A stretch of DNA of 64,000 nucleotides from Escherichia fergusonii ATCC 35469 (GTDB lineage Bacteria; Pseudomonadota; Gammaproteobacteria; Enterobacterales; Enterobacteriaceae), in assembly GCF_000026225.1 (NCBI RefSeq), contig NC_011740.1:1984001-2048000 (forward strand), written 5' to 3'. Under the pieces are notes generated by a model, which worked only from the letters and a program-made list of their open reading frames with translations, searched no databases and was not told the DNA's origin. The translations under genes were made by a program, and so were the position numbers. How positions within the stretch are numbered: position 1 is the first letter of the stretch; the number at the start of each line of letters is the position of its first letter. Positions 24,475 to 34,791 of the stretch are shown in pieces.

Positions 24475-24954
24475 TCAAAAGATTCTCTCATTCCATAAAC
24501 TATATCCGCTTGTCCCGGCTGTGCAATGCTCCCAGTTTATGGTTTCATATACAAATGATATCGTTTCCTGAGTTTGCCCTGAATTATCATTAATAGAGTG
24601 AGGTGCATATAAATGAATATCGCTAATTCTGGCATTAGTGAGTTTTATCTTGTAGTATTTTTCGTTAACCCCAAAGCGATTTGTCCGGTAAAAATCAAAA
24701 TCGCAGGTTAGTATTTCATTGTCGTTAATCGCTTTACCGAGTAAAGGCGATGATTTATCAATTGGCTTTTTTATGGTGACGGAATGATGATTGACATTCT
24801 GGTTACGACTTAAACCGTGCGTTAACTCAAACACCATAATCTGGTCAAGATGTACCAATTGGGCTTTATTACCAATAGAGTCCAGTGAGGAACATCCTGC
24901 TGATATCAGTCCCTGGTTTTGTCCATTCAGTGTCAGATAAATTAAATTAGCCAT
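24475..24954 (-). CDS. hcp: T6SS tube protein Hcp (first copy, effector-linked)
   Basis: Hcp (TssD) forms stacked hexameric rings that make the expelled tube. The 159-residue protein starts MANLIYLTLNGQNQGLISAG and ends with YETINWEHCTAGTSGYSLWN, both typical of Hcp (compare the copy at 44753). It is quite diverged and AT-rich compared with the structural genes. It follows vasL by 17 bp on the same strand, with a good ribosome site, and precedes the small KP-repeat frame and the lysozyme-like effector; Hcp copies linked to toxins often carry that toxin in the ring lumen. Confidence 0.93.
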   Translation of the reverse strand: MANLIYLTLNGQNQGLISAGCSSLDSIGNKAQLVHLDQIMVFELTHGLSRNQNVNHHSVTIKKPIDKSSPLLGKAINDNEILTCDFDFYRTNRFGVNEKYYKIKLTNARISDIHLYAPHSINDNSGQTQETISFVYETINWEHCTAGTSGYSLWNERIF

Positions 24955-24971
24955 AAAAATACTCCTTCAGT

Positions 24972-26330
24972 TCAGTTATTACTGCCGGATTTTGCTCCGG
25001 TCGCCGTCTCCGGCATCGTTTGATTTTTCAGCAATAGCCAACGACTTAACACGCCGTCCAGCCGCTCATTAATCTGTTTTTCCAGCACGTCGGTATTCTG
25101 CCCCTGCGCACGGGCGTCCTGGTACTGCGTCAGCAGGGACTCAACGGGTGTTTCCTGCCCCAGCCCCCGCTCCGCCTGCCAGATAACATTTTTGATGTAG
25201 GAAAGGGTTACCCCCTCTTTCTCACGTTTCATCACGAGGTCTGCAAAGGCATGTAAGTCCTGGCGGGTCTGTAACCAGCCGCGTAACTGTGGACTACTCT
25301 GTGCGCGGGTTTTCAGCGTCTCATTCCACTGTGCGGTAGCCTGCTGCTGTTGCAGGCTCTCCGGCCAGCGACTGTCGGCGGTACGCGCCATCTGCACGCC
25401 CGTATCCAGCGGCTGAACCGGAGGGGCATCAAGGAGTTGCTGTAGCCTGCGCTCATAGTTTTCCAGTTCAGGCGACGCCAGCCAGACTGTCGCAGCGCCC
25501 TGCGCGGTGTCACGGACCTGGTTGAGTTGTTGTTGCATGGGAGAGACCAGCCACCAACAGAGCGCGGCGACGACAGCCGCAGAGCAGACAACACCCGCGA
25601 TAAAACCTTTCGCCGCACTGCCCTGCTTTGCCACACTGGCCAGTGGCGTGCTGTCAGCCAGGCTGCGCACTTCCACCTTCATCTCCGGCAGTTCGGGCAG
25701 CGGCGGCATCACCGTTTCAGTTGCCAGCGCAGTGCCGTTTTCCGGGGCATAAATCAGCGTTCTGACCGTGGTCTGTGCGGTGTGTTCAACGCTGCTTTTC
25801 GGCTGCGGCTCAAGCCGTTTACGGGTGTTCTGGACAAAATAAAGCAGGTTTTCCACACGCGGCTGGCGCTTCAGTTCCACCTGCTGGAGTTTGTCGCAGA
25901 TAAGCTGTAATGCCCGTTCTGTACGGTATAACAGGGGCAGGTCAGCCTCCACAAAGGATATCTGCTGGCGCAGGATATTCCCGGTGCGGGTGTTGAACCA
26001 GTCCAGCATCTCGGTCCGCGCCGGGCCGCCCTGCGGCCAGAAATTATCCCACTCGTGAGTCACCATCGCCGCCAGCAGCTCCGCCCCTTCGCAGAATCCC
26101 GTCAGCCCCTGTGTCCGGGTCCGGGCCAGCGTGTAGTAGGTGGCGGTATGCAAATCCACGCCGTTGGCCTTAAATATCGCCAGCGCCAGCGACTCCACCA
26201 GTTTCCAGTTCAGCTCCGGCTGCGACGGATGGCTGGCCTTGTTGATTTCCTCGCGGATGGCGCTGAACTCTGGCAGGCCACGCGGGTCACTGCCGGTAAC
26301 GATAGTTTGTGTCAGTACGTTATTGCTCAT
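24972..26330 (-). CDS. vasL: T6SS-associated ImpA_N-domain protein VasL
   Basis: This 452-residue protein starts MSNNVLTQTIVTGSDPRGLP. The N-terminal part (about 10-130, with EINKASHPSQPELNWKLVES) is an ImpA_N domain as in TssA; a membrane helix follows at about 225-245 (GFIAGVVCSAAVVAALCWWL), then a C-terminal VasL domain. The ATG at 26330 is chosen (GGAGACAAGG upstream); the longer frame overlaps tssM. It overlaps the tssM 3' end region only by proximity (10 bp gap). VasL-type proteins are TssA-like accessories, probably acting at the distal end of the sheath or on membrane anchoring; the role here is inferred. Confidence 0.88.
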   Translation of the reverse strand: MSNNVLTQTIVTGSDPRGLPEFSAIREEINKASHPSQPELNWKLVESLALAIFKANGVDLHTATYYTLARTRTQGLTGFCEGAELLAAMVTHEWDNFWPQGGPARTEMLDWFNTRTGNILRQQISFVEADLPLLYRTERALQLICDKLQQVELKRQPRVENLLYFVQNTRKRLEPQPKSSVEHTAQTTVRTLIYAPENGTALATETVMPPLPELPEMKVEVRSLADSTPLASVAKQGSAAKGFIAGVVCSAAVVAALCWWLVSPMQQQLNQVRDTAQGAATVWLASPELENYERRLQQLLDAPPVQPLDTGVQMARTADSRWPESLQQQQATAQWNETLKTRAQSSPQLRGWLQTRQDLHAFADLVMKREKEGVTLSYIKNVIWQAERGLGQETPVESLLTQYQDARAQGQNTDVLEKQINERLDGVLSRWLLLKNQTMPETATGAKSGSNN

Positions 26331-26340
26331 CCTTGTCTCC

Positions 26341-29300
26341 TCAGTACAGCGTGTCCGACAGCCTGAACTGGCTGAAAAGCCCGCCACTGAATGGATTGTC
26401 CTCGGTGTCAGCGTGTATCCGGTAGACCATCGCGCCACCGTCCACGTTAAACCGCACGCTGAATGTCCCTGCCTCAACGCTGGTTAACTGCCCTGCCCCG
26501 AACAGGCGGAACTGCGCCCACGGCCCGGTGAAACGGATACTGCGCGGCGCTCCGCCACTGACGCCTATCAGCGTCAGTTTGCTTTCATTGCCTTCCCGCA
26601 TGTTGTTCGGCCAGACCAGGTGGGCGGTATAGTTGCGGCCCTGGCTGTAATCGACTAACTGACCATCGAGGTTCAGCACGCTGCGGCGTTTATTGCCGGA
26701 GAGCGATACCGTTTCCACCGCAAACTGCGTTCCCAGGCCGTTTTGTTTACTGAAGAAGATGTCGCGAATCTTCTGTGCAGTATCCAGTTGCCGGATGATG
26801 TCCTCGCGGATAATCACCCCGTTATCGCCATCACGGCTCAGGTCATTTTCAATAAACAGTTTCAGATTCTGCTGCCAGAATGTGTCCAGCACGCCATCCG
26901 GTTTAAAGAAACGTTCAAACGCATCCAGTGAAGCATCCTGCGCCGAGCGCGGATTAAACGGATAGTTACCGGCAAGCTGTTCATTGAACGGTTTCACCAC
27001 GTTGTCACGCCAGTCAATTTCCATATAGTGAACGGCCTCCACCATCACCACATGCCAGGCCTGGTCGGCCAGCTTGCCCACCCAGCGGTTAAGTGGCGCG
27101 GGCAGGGTTTTCGCCATCTGGCGGGTGGCGAATATCGGGTCGCTGCTGTTCTGGTCCAGACGTAGCTGGACAGCTTTCAGCGCCGATTTCCCCGGCACCG
27201 GCGCGTTCTGGATCGCCAGCAGATAGCGGTGCAGTTCCGTTAACTGCTGGTACACCGCCTGCATGGTACTTTCTTTATCCTTCTGTACCGCGAGCGTGCT
27301 GTTTTCCGGGGCGAATTCATGCCCGAGGCGGGTCAGCAGGCGGAAGTCCGGCTCCGCCAGTGCATTCTCCCGTTCTTTATCAGAAATTTTTTCAGAGAGT
27401 ACCGCAGGCTGCGTGTTATCACGCAGGGCAGTCAGCGCTCGCTGAAGTGGCTGGTCACCGCTGATTATCTGCTCCAGCGCACTGGTCAGTTGCGCAATGG
27501 ACACATAATTCCTGACGTTAAGATTATCCATCCCGGCCCGCCAGGTAGCGGTGTAGTCACTGAGATACTGTTCAGTCAACTGACGCTGAATCTCTGTCCG
27601 GTCAGCGTCGCTGTACTTCACGTTATGAGTGATGTTCAGTACCCAGGAGTCCAGCGCGGTCAGTTCCACCAGTTCATCGCGCTGCTTCACAAAGTAGCGT
27701 TGCAGGCCGTAACGGGTGAGAAACTGCGGAACAACCAGTTTGTTGTCATCGGCAGATGTGAACACCTGCTCAAAGGTCGGCCCCACCTGGTCGCGCAGGT
27801 TAAGATCTGCTGGCAGTACGCCCAGCGCCCGCGTTTTCAGACTCTGGTAAACCCGCTGGTAAACCGACAGTTTGCTAAGTTCTTTCTGTGCTGACACAAC
27901 TGACTTGTCATAAGGTATCCAGCGGTTGATGGCATCACTGTCTCCCGCCTGACGCTCTGCGTGCCAGTCCGTGTGCGCCAGCGCGTAATCAAGATGGGAC
28001 ATCAGTTGCGCCTGGATATCGCGCTGGCCGTGGAACTTTTCGCTCCAGCGTTTCGCCATATACTGCTTCACCACCTCATTATTGCGTCCGCTTTTATCCT
28101 CCAGCATTCGTATCACGCGCAGCACAGCGAGTTTTTCCTCGCTCTCTGGCGGCGCGGTGTTCATCTCTTTCACCAGCCCGTTAAACAGGGCGGGCAAATA
28201 ACGCTGCTCCAGCAATTGCAGGTAGGTCTGCTCCACATACGGCCCGACACGCCGCCCCTGGTATAACCCCATATCCGCCAGGCGGCTTCGGTCGCCCCAG
28301 TCACCATAGGCGAGAGTGGCATCACGTACCGGGTTCAGCAGCGGCAGTTGCAGGTTGCCATAGTCATCCATCCCCTGCGGGGGCGTGATATCCATAAACG
28401 CTTTAGCCTGCTTCAGCACCTGGACGCCGGAGGTATAGTTGTCATTGTAATAATGGTGCCAGCCAGTGATTAACAGCAGCGCCGCCACGCCGCCCGTTGC
28501 GGAAAAGATGGTCAGGCGGCGACGACTGCTGGTCAGCCAGGTCCGGCTCTCCGTTGCCAGGTTAGGCTCTGCCAGTAATGCCTGCGGAAACAGGTTGCGG
28601 GTGAAATACGGCGTGGTATCCACCAGCGGCCAGGCCGTCAGCGGGCTGCTGCCCAGCCGGTACTGGCGAGCTGCGGACTGAGTAAAGATGTCATCCATCT
28701 GGCCGCGTTGCAGGGACGAGGTGAGATAGACCCCGCGCAGCATGACATCCATGTTTTCCCCATCCAGCAATCCATCCAGCAGCGCCACCAGGGATTCCTG
28801 GCTTCCCTGCATCTGGCGGGCAAAGCTAAACAGGGAGCCACGCATATGGCTCTGCGCCAGCATCAGATCCGGCAGCGCCTGGTTCATTCGGTCACACCAC
28901 GACTGCCAGAAGGCATTAAGTTCGCTTCGCCAGTCCTCGTTTTCATGGGCACGACGGGTGAACGTGACGCCCAGAATGGTGTCACGATCTTTTTTATCCA
29001 GTGACTGAAACAGCGTGGCAAAACCATGCAGCAGATCCAGCCGGGTCAGCACCACATAGACCGGCAACTGGCAGTGAAGCTGCTGGCGTACATCCTGGAG
29101 GCGGCTGCGCAGCGTCTGTAGCAGATACTCACGGCGGCGCTTGTCGGCGGTCAGCAGGTCAGGTAAATCGAGGGTCAAAATGAGTCCGTTCAGCGGCTGA
29201 CGGGCGCGCTTCTCTACCAGCCAGCCCAGGGTATGTTCCCATAACCGGCGGTGCAACACATTTGCATCCGGCTGTTCACAGAGCGAGCCATCAATATCGA

Positions 29301-29862
29301 ATATCACCGCCTGTTGCCCGACATGCGGGATGAGATACAGGCGCGGCTCCGCCCCACGCACCGCTTCGGGGGTATAAATTATGTCAGACGGAAAACCCTC
29401 GCGCAGCAGTGTCGTTTTGCCACTGCCCGCCGGACCGATAACCATATACCAGGGCAACTGCCACAGGTAGCGGCGGTTGTCGAGATGGCGTTGCAGGCGC
29501 AGTAACCAGCGGTCGAGGTAACGCTGCTGGGCGTTCAGCTCCACGCTGAGCGGATCAACGGCCTCTTCGCGCTGCTGTTTTTGCTGTTTTTCAAGCTGTT
29601 GCAGGCGCTTCATTACCCGGACAGTAAGCCACACCAGGGCAATAATCCCCCATGCTGCCGTTGCCAGCCAGCGGTTAGCCAGTGGTTTGAGCCACTGTTC
29701 TTCATACAGCGTCCACGTCGGGCCTTTCCACCAGATCCACACCAGCAGGAAAATCCACGCCAGTATCAGCAGCCAGAATGCAGAAACCTTAAACCGGGGC
29801 ATCGCCGGGCGCAGGACTGATTTGAGTCCGCTGAATAGTCGGGGTGTTGGTAATCTGAACAC
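26341..29862 (-). CDS. tssM: T6SS membrane complex protein TssM (IcmF/VasK)
   Basis: TssM is the large inner membrane component that, with TssJ and TssL, forms the trans-envelope channel. It has 1173 residues, the usual size. Two membrane helices lie at about 27-45 and 66-84, then a cytoplasmic domain with a Walker A motif (GPAGSGKT, 143-150), a third helix near 455-475, and a large periplasmic domain. The start is GTG at 29862 with AGGAG before it. It sits between tssA and vasL, as vasK does in Vibrio cholerae. Confidence 0.96.
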   Translation of the reverse strand: MFRLPTPRLFSGLKSVLRPAMPRFKVSAFWLLILAWIFLLVWIWWKGPTWTLYEEQWLKPLANRWLATAAWGIIALVWLTVRVMKRLQQLEKQQKQQREEAVDPLSVELNAQQRYLDRWLLRLQRHLDNRRYLWQLPWYMVIGPAGSGKTTLLREGFPSDIIYTPEAVRGAEPRLYLIPHVGQQAVIFDIDGSLCEQPDANVLHRRLWEHTLGWLVEKRARQPLNGLILTLDLPDLLTADKRRREYLLQTLRSRLQDVRQQLHCQLPVYVVLTRLDLLHGFATLFQSLDKKDRDTILGVTFTRRAHENEDWRSELNAFWQSWCDRMNQALPDLMLAQSHMRGSLFSFARQMQGSQESLVALLDGLLDGENMDVMLRGVYLTSSLQRGQMDDIFTQSAARQYRLGSSPLTAWPLVDTTPYFTRNLFPQALLAEPNLATESRTWLTSSRRRLTIFSATGGVAALLLITGWHHYYNDNYTSGVQVLKQAKAFMDITPPQGMDDYGNLQLPLLNPVRDATLAYGDWGDRSRLADMGLYQGRRVGPYVEQTYLQLLEQRYLPALFNGLVKEMNTAPPESEEKLAVLRVIRMLEDKSGRNNEVVKQYMAKRWSEKFHGQRDIQAQLMSHLDYALAHTDWHAERQAGDSDAINRWIPYDKSVVSAQKELSKLSVYQRVYQSLKTRALGVLPADLNLRDQVGPTFEQVFTSADDNKLVVPQFLTRYGLQRYFVKQRDELVELTALDSWVLNITHNVKYSDADRTEIQRQLTEQYLSDYTATWRAGMDNLNVRNYVSIAQLTSALEQIISGDQPLQRALTALRDNTQPAVLSEKISDKERENALAEPDFRLLTRLGHEFAPENSTLAVQKDKESTMQAVYQQLTELHRYLLAIQNAPVPGKSALKAVQLRLDQNSSDPIFATRQMAKTLPAPLNRWVGKLADQAWHVVMVEAVHYMEIDWRDNVVKPFNEQLAGNYPFNPRSAQDASLDAFERFFKPDGVLDTFWQQNLKLFIENDLSRDGDNGVIIREDIIRQLDTAQKIRDIFFSKQNGLGTQFAVETVSLSGNKRRSVLNLDGQLVDYSQGRNYTAHLVWPNNMREGNESKLTLIGVSGGAPRSIRFTGPWAQFRLFGAGQLTSVEAGTFSVRFNVDGGAMVYRIHADTEDNPFSGGLFSQFRLSDTLY

Positions 29863-29880
29863 AAAAACTCCTGTTCTCTT

Positions 29881-31314
29881 TTATTGTTCTGCCGTGAATT
29901 TTTGTTCAAGCTGCGCAAGTAACGATGGCTCCCAGTCGGCCACCATCGTCTGCCCCCCCATCATCAACAACATCCGGTACTGTTGCTGCGCAAGCTGTAC
30001 CAGCCCTGCCTCTTCCGTCAACTGGGCGGCAAGGAACTGGCGGTGAAACTGATCGCGGGGATCGCCTTCGGGTAGCATGTCCAGATACCGCAGCGCCGCC
30101 TCCAGCCCCTGTTCGGCAAAACAGGTCCTGGCCGCCTGCGATTCCTCACCGGTCTGCGCAATCGGTGCCACTTTGCCGTCGGGCGAAGCGGACAACCATT
30201 GTTTCGTCTGCTCACTGATAAACGGTGTGCGGTCATTAAACAGCAGCCCGGTAAGCTGGGGCAGACGCTCAAGAAAGCGGGTGAGCTCATCGCGGATGGC
30301 GTCTGCCACCTGTTTGTAGCCCAGACGCTGTGCCGTCTGTGCCGAAAGGCAGTGACCATCCAGCCAGTAAGGTGCCAGCAGTACGCTTTTCTCCACCTGC
30401 TGCCACAGCGTCATATCCGCGCTGGCAAGCCGGGACTGATAATCCGACACCATATCGGCAGAAACCGCAGCCAGTGGGGTACGGCCATCGCTTTCCACCT
30501 GGGGTGTGCTGGTGATGTTCTGCCACAGTGCATGGCGGCGCAGGCGATAGCCCTGCGGTGAGTCCGGCTGGCGTTCACATAAAATGGCAGCCACTTTTAA
30601 CAGCGTGTCGCGCCAGGCTTTATCGTCGTGGCTGTCAACGATGACCTGCGGGATTGGAGTAGCTGCAACAGAAGGCTGAGCGGCAGCCGTGTGCGGTGAC
30701 ATATCCGGTACAGCTCCGCTCGTGGCCTGCGGCGCACTGGCGGCGGTACGTGCAGATGACGACGTTTCAGGCGCTACATCACGAAACGCGCGCTGAAACA
30801 AGGCAAATAAATCGTCTGTAGCCTTGGCCAGCTCCGGCGCGTTGTGTGCCTGCCAGCACTGCGCCAACTTCGCCAGTTCCCCCAGCAGCGCATCGCGCTG
30901 TGCCGTGGCTGCACTTTCCGCAAAAGACGTGACGCCCGCCTCAAAACGTTTTATCACCTGACTGGCAAAGCGTTTTTTATGCGCTATATTCTGCGGCGCA
31001 GCCACCGCCCAGTAATGTTCGACATACAGAGCCAGCAGGCGCAAGGCCAGGAGCGGATCACCGGCATGTTGCAGGGTTCTCAGCAGATGCGCCAGCAGGC
31101 GAAAATCCTTACTCTCCGAAGCCAGAAGGACCAGCCCCCGGTGCTGGAGTTCAGGGATATCCAGTTGGCTGTGCGCCAGCGATCCCAGTTTGACAATCCC
31201 ACCGTCGATATACTCCCAGTCCGGGTTGTCATCTTTCAACGCCGAAGCCAGTTTCTCTTCCGGCAGGTTTTCCAGCAGGTGCGAAATCCAGGTATCCGGG
31301 TTACGTAAATCCAT
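29881..31314 (-). CDS. tssA: T6SS cap/baseplate protein TssA (VasJ type)
   Basis: TssA organises baseplate priming and sheath/tube polymerisation. The 477-residue protein has an ImpA_N domain in the first 150 residues (WISHLLENLPEEKLASALKD), a linker rich in Ala, Ser and Pro around 195-225, and a C-terminal VasJ-type domain (about 250-470). It begins 2 bp after the tagO stop. A second ImpA_N protein (VasL) is encoded three genes on, so the cluster has two TssA-like proteins, a pattern known from VAS-type systems. Confidence 0.9.
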   Translation of the reverse strand: MDLRNPDTWISHLLENLPEEKLASALKDDNPDWEYIDGGIVKLGSLAHSQLDIPELQHRGLVLLASESKDFRLLAHLLRTLQHAGDPLLALRLLALYVEHYWAVAAPQNIAHKKRFASQVIKRFEAGVTSFAESAATAQRDALLGELAKLAQCWQAHNAPELAKATDDLFALFQRAFRDVAPETSSSARTAASAPQATSGAVPDMSPHTAAAQPSVAATPIPQVIVDSHDDKAWRDTLLKVAAILCERQPDSPQGYRLRRHALWQNITSTPQVESDGRTPLAAVSADMVSDYQSRLASADMTLWQQVEKSVLLAPYWLDGHCLSAQTAQRLGYKQVADAIRDELTRFLERLPQLTGLLFNDRTPFISEQTKQWLSASPDGKVAPIAQTGEESQAARTCFAEQGLEAALRYLDMLPEGDPRDQFHRQFLAAQLTEEAGLVQLAQQQYRMLLMMGGQTMVADWEPSLLAQLEQKFTAEQ

Positions 31315-31316
31315 CT

Positions 31317-32060
31317 TTATTCTCCCGCCCAGTGGCAGGCATCGCGCAGGGGAGCAATATCCCTTGCCAGCCCGTCAATGTTAAAGGTCAGCTTTCCGGC
31401 GGCGTTGTCTGCGCCGGTATCCACCGTCAGTGTTTTAGCGCCGAACAGTTGCTTAATTTCATCAATACCGGATAACCCCCGGCTGGACTCCAGCAGGGTG
31501 CCGTTCTCGCGTACAAACCAGTGGCTGCGTAATGCCCGGCTGTCAGCATTCAGGGTGACGGCGATATCATGGGCATCCAGAGGGTGCATCAGCGCCACCT
31601 GCATCCGGGTGATATTGTCCACACAGCTGAACATTAGCACCGGGCGCGGTGGAACATGCCCAATAGCCGGAGTGGTGATCACCACTGTCGGGCGCTCTCC
31701 TGGCACCTGCGTCACCAGTAGCCCTGTGGTATTGCCCTGGCGGCGTTTTTCCTGCTCTGTGGCGCGGGTCCAGGCTTCGCCCTGGTAACGAGCTTTCACC
31801 AGTGCAGCCCCACCAAAGGCTGGCTGCTCTGGCGAAAGAATGCGGTCATAACAGTCGAGCCGTTCCAGCGCCGCAGATTCCCGCCGACAGGACTGCATGG
31901 ACTGTAACGTAGCTGCCGCATCCGAAGGGGTCGTTGTAGCAGCGGCTACCGCCACACCAGCCATTGATGATGTCTCTGCGGTCGCGGCACTGGCGGGTAA
32001 GCCCACCATCAGGCCCGCGATAAACCATCCTGTCTGCCGGAAAACGCGCAACCTGCTCAT
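31317..32060 (-). CDS. tagO: T6SS-associated protein TagO (VasI family)
   Basis: This 247-residue protein has an N-terminal signal (WFIAGLMVGLPASAATA) and conserved Cys residues (CRRESAALERLDCYDRIL; FSCVDNITRMQV). The region MQVALMHPLDAHDIAVTLNA is typical of the VasI/TagO family, periplasmic accessory proteins found in VAS-type clusters; the precise function is unknown. Its ATG overlaps the clpV stop (ATGA), so translation is coupled. In V. cholerae, vasH lies between clpV and vasI; here the overlap leaves no room for it. Confidence 0.87.
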   Translation of the reverse strand: MSRLRVFRQTGWFIAGLMVGLPASAATAETSSMAGVAVAAATTTPSDAAATLQSMQSCRRESAALERLDCYDRILSPEQPAFGGAALVKARYQGEAWTRATEQEKRRQGNTTGLLVTQVPGERPTVVITTPAIGHVPPRPVLMFSCVDNITRMQVALMHPLDAHDIAVTLNADSRALRSHWFVRENGTLLESSRGLSGIDEIKQLFGAKTLTVDTGADNAAGKLTFNIDGLARDIAPLRDACHWAGE

Positions 32061-34783
32061 AAAACAGCTTCATCCTCTGTGACGGACTCGTCGTTCTGAG
32101 CATCTTCCACGTCTGCCGTGAATGCACCGTCTGCCGCCGACAGACGAATCCGGGCAATCGCCGTGTTGGCCGCCATTTTCTGCAACAGCAGCAGGGAGAG
32201 CGGCGGCAGCATGTCGCCGTCGATGACCGATTCGAGCATCCTCGCGCCGTTTTCCGCGCGGGTGACGCGGCTCATGATTTCGTCCGTTACTTCCGGTTCA
32301 ATAATCACTTCTGCACCAAAGCGGCTGCGCAGCACGTTATCCAGACGGGTGAGTTTCCCGGCAATGATGGTGGCGAGCGTCTCTTTCGACAGCGGCAGGT
32401 ACGGCACCACTTCCATACGCGCCAGCAGGGCAGGTTTAAAGAAGTCCGCCAGCACCGGATACAGGGCTTCCTGCATGGTTTCTGGGTCACCGGCGTGTTC
32501 GACAATCACCTGATAGCCGAGGTTGGAGGTGAGGAAGAAGACGATGTTTTTACAGTCAATCAGGCGGCCTTCGCCGTCTGCCATCTCGCCCTTGTCGAAC
32601 GCCTGGTAGAACAGGTTAAGCACATCCGGGTGCGCTTTTTCCACTTCGTCGAGCAACACCACAGAATAAGGTTTCTGGCGAATCGCTTCGGTCAGCACGC
32701 CGCCTTCACCATACCCGACATAGCCCGGAGGGGAACCAATCAGCCGCGAGACGGTGTGCTTCTCCTGGAACTCGGACATATTGATGGTGGTCAGATACTG
32801 GCGACCGCCGTAGAGCAGTTCTGCCAGTTGCAGGACGGTTTCGGTTTTACCCACGCCGCTGGGGCCGGCCAGCAGGAACGCGCCCAGCGGGCGTCCCGGA
32901 CGGCGCAGGTCGGCGCGTGCAGTCAGCAGGTGTTTATGCAGGCTGGCAATCGCCAGGTCCTGTCCTTTGATGGTGTCACCAAGCCACTTCGGCAGGTCGG
33001 TGATGACCGACATTTCATTCTGCGACAGGCGGTTAAGCGGAACGCCAGTCCATTCGGCAATCACCGCCGCAATCTGTTTTTTATCGACATGCGGGGAAAC
33101 CAGCAACCGGTCGTTATGCAGGGTGTCCAGTTCGGCGGTGAGCTGGGTCAGCCTCTGCACCGGGGAAACTGTTTCAGCGGTCTCTTCAGGCTGTGTGCTG
33201 CCAGCATCATCAGTCGATTCAGCATCGGTATTATCCTGTTCTGACTCTGACGGCGTATCCTCCATGGCATCCACGCCCAGTAACTGCTGGCGCAGCGCGA
33301 TAATTTCCCGTACCAGCGTCTGCTGCTGGTGCCAGGCCGCTTCCAGTTCATCCAGCGCCGCCAGTGTTTCATCATACTGCACCAGTACCTCGGTCATCCG
33401 TGAGGTGTCGGTACGCAGCCCGATGCGAAGCTCGCGCTCAAGCTGGCGAATTTCCGCCTCCTGCTGGTGGCTCAGAGTGGTCAGCACCGAGATTTGCTTC
33501 GGCGGCGATGACAGGTTGATGGCCACGCGGGCGCAGGCGGTATCCAGCACATCAATGGCTTTGTCCGGCAACTGACGCCCGGAGAGATAACGCTCACTTA
33601 ATGTCGCAGCGGCCTGCAAGGCGTCATCATCAATCAGCACGCCGTGAGACTGTTCATAGACCGCCGACAGACCGCGCAGAATAATGGTGGCTTCGGCGGC
33701 GTTGGGTTCGCTGACCTTCACCAACTGGAAGCGGCGCGACAGGGCGGCGTCTTTCTCGAAGTATTTTTTGTATTCGCTCCATGTGGTGGCGGCGATGGTT
33801 TTCAGTTCGCCGCGCGCCAGCGCTGGTTTCAGCAGGTTGGAGATATCCAGCCCACCCTGCTGGTTGCCCGCGCCAATCAGGGTATGTGCTTCGTCGATAA
33901 ACAGAATGACCGGCACCGGGGAGGAAATAACCTCCGCCATCAGCCCCTTGAAGCGTTTTTCGAATTCGCCCTTCACCGATGCCCCGGCCTGTAATGCACC
34001 CAGGTCAAGGGTCATGATATCGGTGTTTTTCAGCTTGTCCGGCACCTGGCCTGCCACGATGCGCAGCGCCAGCCCTTCAATCAGCGCGCTTTTACCCACG
34101 CCTGCTTCACCCACCACTACCGGATTGTTTTTACGGCGGCGGCAGAGAATGTCGAGCATCAGGTCGATTTCGTGGTCGCGGCACAGTACCGGGTCAAGCC
34201 TGCCGTTACGGGCGTCTGCGGTCATGTTTTTGGCGTAGCGGGCAAGCAGGCTGTCCCCTGTATCCACCATCGTATTCATGGTCTGACCGTCAGCATTCCG
34301 CATCGCGGTTTCTGCTGACTCGCGCGTCCACTGCGCAAAATCCTGTTGCAGGCGGTCGCGGTTAATGCCGGTCAGCAGTCGGGCAACGGCGGGCGGAACA
34401 TAACGCAACGGCGAGTGCAGAAGCGCCAGCAACAGTACACCGCCACGCAGTTCGTTGTGCTGCATCTCTGCGGAGGCCAGCAGCCAGCCCTCTTTCAGCC
34501 ATTCAACCAGCATCGGAGAAAATGCCGGGTAGCCGTCTGCCATTCGTACAGTGGCATAGCGCTCCTCTGTTAACGACTGGCGTAGCGTGTCCACGGTAAT
34601 GTCCACCTGCTCTGTAATAACCCGCAGATCGCTTCGCGGTATGGCGAGCATCTGAATAAGCACATGGCTGACGGTAATTTCTGCCGACTGCTGGCTCATG
34701 CATTCTGAAGCCGCCATTTCCAGCGCCTGTTTGGTGAACGGGTTAAGGCGCTTAACCAGTGCAGCTAAATCAATCTGAATCAT
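32057..34783 (-). CDS. tssH: T6SS sheath-disassembly ATPase ClpV (TssH)
   Basis: ClpV is an AAA+ unfoldase that extracts TssC from contracted sheaths. Its 908 residues carry an N-terminal Clp_N repeat, a first ATPase module with Walker A VGEAGVGKS and Walker B VILFIDEAH, a coiled middle domain (about 410-560, with an acidic insertion SESEQDNTDAESTDDAGS), and a second module with Walker A LAGPSGVGKTE and Walker B VVLLDEVEKAHPD. All key residues are intact. The acidic insertion in the middle domain is longer than I expect. It is preceded by tssL and overlaps tagO. Confidence 0.96.
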   Translation of the reverse strand: MIQIDLAALVKRLNPFTKQALEMAASECMSQQSAEITVSHVLIQMLAIPRSDLRVITEQVDITVDTLRQSLTEERYATVRMADGYPAFSPMLVEWLKEGWLLASAEMQHNELRGGVLLLALLHSPLRYVPPAVARLLTGINRDRLQQDFAQWTRESAETAMRNADGQTMNTMVDTGDSLLARYAKNMTADARNGRLDPVLCRDHEIDLMLDILCRRRKNNPVVVGEAGVGKSALIEGLALRIVAGQVPDKLKNTDIMTLDLGALQAGASVKGEFEKRFKGLMAEVISSPVPVILFIDEAHTLIGAGNQQGGLDISNLLKPALARGELKTIAATTWSEYKKYFEKDAALSRRFQLVKVSEPNAAEATIILRGLSAVYEQSHGVLIDDDALQAAATLSERYLSGRQLPDKAIDVLDTACARVAINLSSPPKQISVLTTLSHQQEAEIRQLERELRIGLRTDTSRMTEVLVQYDETLAALDELEAAWHQQQTLVREIIALRQQLLGVDAMEDTPSESEQDNTDAESTDDAGSTQPEETAETVSPVQRLTQLTAELDTLHNDRLLVSPHVDKKQIAAVIAEWTGVPLNRLSQNEMSVITDLPKWLGDTIKGQDLAIASLHKHLLTARADLRRPGRPLGAFLLAGPSGVGKTETVLQLAELLYGGRQYLTTINMSEFQEKHTVSRLIGSPPGYVGYGEGGVLTEAIRQKPYSVVLLDEVEKAHPDVLNLFYQAFDKGEMADGEGRLIDCKNIVFFLTSNLGYQVIVEHAGDPETMQEALYPVLADFFKPALLARMEVVPYLPLSKETLATIIAGKLTRLDNVLRSRFGAEVIIEPEVTDEIMSRVTRAENGARMLESVIDGDMLPPLSLLLLQKMAANTAIARIRLSAADGAFTADVEDAQNDESVTEDEAVL

Positions 34784-34791
34784 ATGTATCC